Shown one piece after another: positions 62,093 to 64,000 of a stretch of 64,000 bases of DNA; position 1 is the first letter of the stretch, and every line of letters starts with the position of its first letter. The DNA is from Siderastrea siderea (taxonomy: Eukaryota; Cnidaria; Anthozoa; Scleractinia; Rhizangiidae), in NCBI GenBank assembly GCA_964030785.1, contig OZ034972.1, forward strand, positions 51,144,538 through 51,208,537, given 5' to 3'. The notes beneath the pieces are model-generated. The model was not told the DNA's origin and did not search any database. It saw only the letters and a program-made list of their open reading frames with translations. The translations under genes and the position numbers were made by a program.

Positions 62093-62640
62093 CATGCAAA
62101 CACTCCCACCCGACTGTAGGAGGATTGGGCACCTGGCCTCTTTTGACTGCCCATAGGAATGGAATATCATGTCATAGGAAGGAACCAGGAAAAAAGGAAC
62201 TCATTAAAACGTAATAGGATTACGTGAAATGGAACTCGTGAAATAGGAACTCATCAAAACGTAATAGGATTACGTGAAATGGAACTCGTGAAATAGGAAC
62301 TCATCAAAACGTAATAGGATTACGTGAAATGGAACTCGTGAAATAGGAACTCATCAAAACGTAATAGGATTACGTGAAATGGAACTCGTGAAATAGGAAC
62401 TCATCAAAACGTAATAGGATTACGTGAAATGGAACTCGTGAAATAGGAACTCATCAAAACGTAATAGGATTACGTGAAATGGAACTCATTACATTCTGTG
62501 CATGCAAACACTCCCACCCGACTGTAGGAGGATTGGGCACCTGACCTCTTCTGACAGCTGCCAGGAAAGCATGTCATAGGAAAAAACCGGGAGAACTCAT
62601 GAAATGGAACTCATCAAAATATAATAGGAACTCGTGAAAT
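62093..62640 (+). repeat. Direct repeat pair flanking a tandem array
   Basis: The block GCAAACACTCCCACCCGACTGTAGGAGG... begins at about 62,095 and again at about 62,503 and continues for about 100 bp in each copy (shared words ATTGGGCACCTG, CATGTCATAGGAA). The tandem array 62196-62489 lies between them, so the whole looks like a duplicated unit around an expanded array. Confidence 0.8.
62196..62489 (+). repeat. 50-bp tandem repeat, about six copies
   Basis: The unit contains GGAACTCATCAAAACG, TAATAGGATTACGTGAAAT and GGAACTCGTGAAATA. Copies start at about 62,201, 62,251, 62,301, 62,351, 62,401 and 62,451 and are nearly identical, so expansion is recent. Each unit carries internal similarity (GGAACTC.T.AAA twice). 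Confidence 0.92.
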
Positions 62641-64000
62641 GTCATGAAACTGAAATCTGTTGGTGAACTATCGTCTGGATCCTCGACGTTTCCAACAACT
62701 CTGGCTGTCACTGTTGCTGTCATCAGAATCTCGTTTGTCGCTATAAACCTCCTCAGAGTCTTCATTGTCATCTATGGCATTCGATCCTCCTCCTTTGCCC
62801 TCACGGGACGCCGTCTATCGCCTTCATCAGAGTCTTTACTGTCATCCCTGGCAGCCTGCCAAACACGTTTTCTTCTCTTCAGCTTTTTGGACCATGTGGA
62901 ATTGATGGACCATGAAAAATCATCTTCATCCTTTCGTTCTGATACAACACCTCTCTGTTCTGAACGTTTTTGTCCTCTGCACCATGGCTTCTTCCTGTCC
63001 CATATGGATGGTAATGCCTTCTCGTTTTGAACATGTTTGCCCTCTTGGACCCTAGGTGTCTTTTGCACAGCATCCTCCTGACATCTTCACTGGCTTGGTT
63101 TTTGCCGTCTGCATTTTTTGGAATTTCCCCTTCAGATCTTTTTGGATCTTCACAGGACATTTCATCGCCATCGATGGGCCAATCGATCGAGGAGGGCATC
63201 CATACCTTTCTTCACACCGTGAATGCTACACAGGTCTTGCATCCCTTTGCACACATCCTCCGCAGTTGGGACAACACGCCACTACCTCCTTGACTGCATG
63301 GTTATCTTCTGCACTCCGTTCACCTTCCATTTCTTCAGACCGTCATCGCTGTTTGATGTATGTTCTCCTTGTGGCGATGAACTGCAAAAAGCTCATTTCA
63401 TTCATCTCTCGCAACTGTCATCCTGGACATGTCCCGGACAGCATCGTTGGATTGAAAGGCATCGTGTCCATTGATCTCTTACGACCACCAGATTCCATAC
63501 TCCTTCTCTTGACAAGACAGCCTCGAAGCCTCCCCTCTTCCCTCCTCTGTCTTCTGGACACATGGCATCCACCTGTTCTTGGTTCATCTTGCCAACATGG
63601 ATGGACGACAGGCTATGATTGATCCGGCACCTTCTTTTCCGGGCACGATGCAGAGCACGCTACAAGGCTTGATAATTTAGCAACACACATCTGGTTCATT
63701 TGTTCCTTCATGAAGACCCATGGCAACTACCTTGTTGACTTCTTGTCCAGGCTCTCGGTGAGATTGCTCCTTGTTTTCATCTGAGCCAACTATCTTGGTC
63801 ACTTCTTCGGTCCAACCATTTTCAAACGGGAATGCTCTGCCAGTTTTGGAATCGTCCAACTCAACTCCTTCGGATCCCAGCGAACGTGGACATGGATAGT
63901 TCCTGGGACCGCCCATTGTTACCACTTTGTTGACTTCTTCTTATCCTGTGGATGTTGATGGAGTGCAAGAATTCGTGACACGGATGTTTTTCCATTGCGG
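62641..64000 (-). other. Decayed or unassigned minus-strand coding-like region
   Basis: Several minus-strand frames (63,068-62,772; 63,199-62,879; 63,587-63,402; 63,925-63,677) are charged and protein-like, for example SEGEIPKNADGKNQASEDVR and FPFENGWTEEVTKIVGSDEN, but none is long and they change frame repeatedly. This may be a decayed gene of the viral element or a host gene with exons outside the window. No function can be given. Confidence 0.3.

Noticed and set aside
62196..62489. 50-bp repeat as a CRISPR-like or centromeric satellite
   Set aside because: Units are contiguous without unique spacers and only six in number; a local minisatellite explains them.
1..64000. CRISPR array or bacterial defence island
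   Set aside because: The tandem arrays found have no spacer variation, no cas genes occur, and the splicing, TATA boxes and gene families are eukaryotic.

Overview
The window looks like nuclear DNA of a marine invertebrate, most probably a cnidarian such as a coral or sea anemone. That is an inference from three things: intron-rich TNF-receptor genes, many short inverted-repeat elements of the kind common in coral genomes, and large DNA transposons in AT-rich flanks. Nothing looks bacterial: coding blocks are split by GT-AG introns, and the dense block at 42-62 kb uses TATA boxes and AATAAA signals.

Layout. (1) 1-12.2 kb: a TNF-receptor-like gene on the + strand. It has the tail of a signal-peptide exon, one long exon with many cysteine-rich repeats plus the transmembrane segment, a death-domain exon in matching phase, and four weaker downstream exons. 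Its introns carry a 1.3-kb TTAA-flanked foldback element, a tRNA-derived SINE-like unit and dispersed inverted repeats. (2) 12.2-19.3 kb: mostly non-coding, with microsatellites and a decayed DUF3504/Crypton-type recombinase fragment. (3) 19,298-34,904: a 15.6-kb element bounded by inverted repeats that start TAGCCTGCGAGC and by a perfect 8-bp target duplication (AGGAAAAC). Inside are two convergent spliced genes: a DUF6589-type protein with FDNID, GDQLT and DWH motifs plus a C2H2 finger, and a RecQ-type helicase. The helicase gene holds a 3.7-kb imperfect palindrome whose two arms carry copies of a PIN/XPG-like ORF. (4) 35-41.1 kb: repeats, a tRNA-like element, and two exons of a second TNF receptor (signal peptide, then cysteine-rich repeats). 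(5) About 42.4-61.6 kb, perhaps to the end of the window: an integrated adintovirus/Polinton-Maverick-like virus.

The viral block encodes a retroviral-type integrase, a major capsid protein of the Polinton hexon family, two tandem paralogous penton-like proteins, an adenain-type protease, a packaging ATPase, a protein-primed family-B DNA polymerase, a parvovirus-type phospholipase A2 domain and several tiny arginine-rich virion proteins. Accessory genes encode a RING protein, two paralogous helical proteins, a SLOG-domain protein, a double GRF zinc-finger protein, a glycine-rich RGG protein and a two-helix membrane protein reminiscent of SLATT. A tRNA-shaped gene with good Pol III boxes and a T8 terminator lies between protease and ATPase. 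Early-type genes sit on divergent promoters; two of these, 14 kb apart, share an inverted GC-rich palindrome. Late genes run left to right with tight or overlapping junctions.

The viral copy is damaged. There are in-frame stops in the integrase chromodomain and in the first penton paralogue, and frameshifts in the ATPase, the polymerase (two) and a small gene before the integrase. Capsid, protease and PLA2 frames are open. The transposon genes also carry one stop and one frameshift, so either both are recent fossils or the assembly has residual errors. The most novel items are the DUF6589 + RecQ transposon, the viral tRNA-like gene, the shared palindromic promoter and the LxCxE motif in the polymerase N-terminus.
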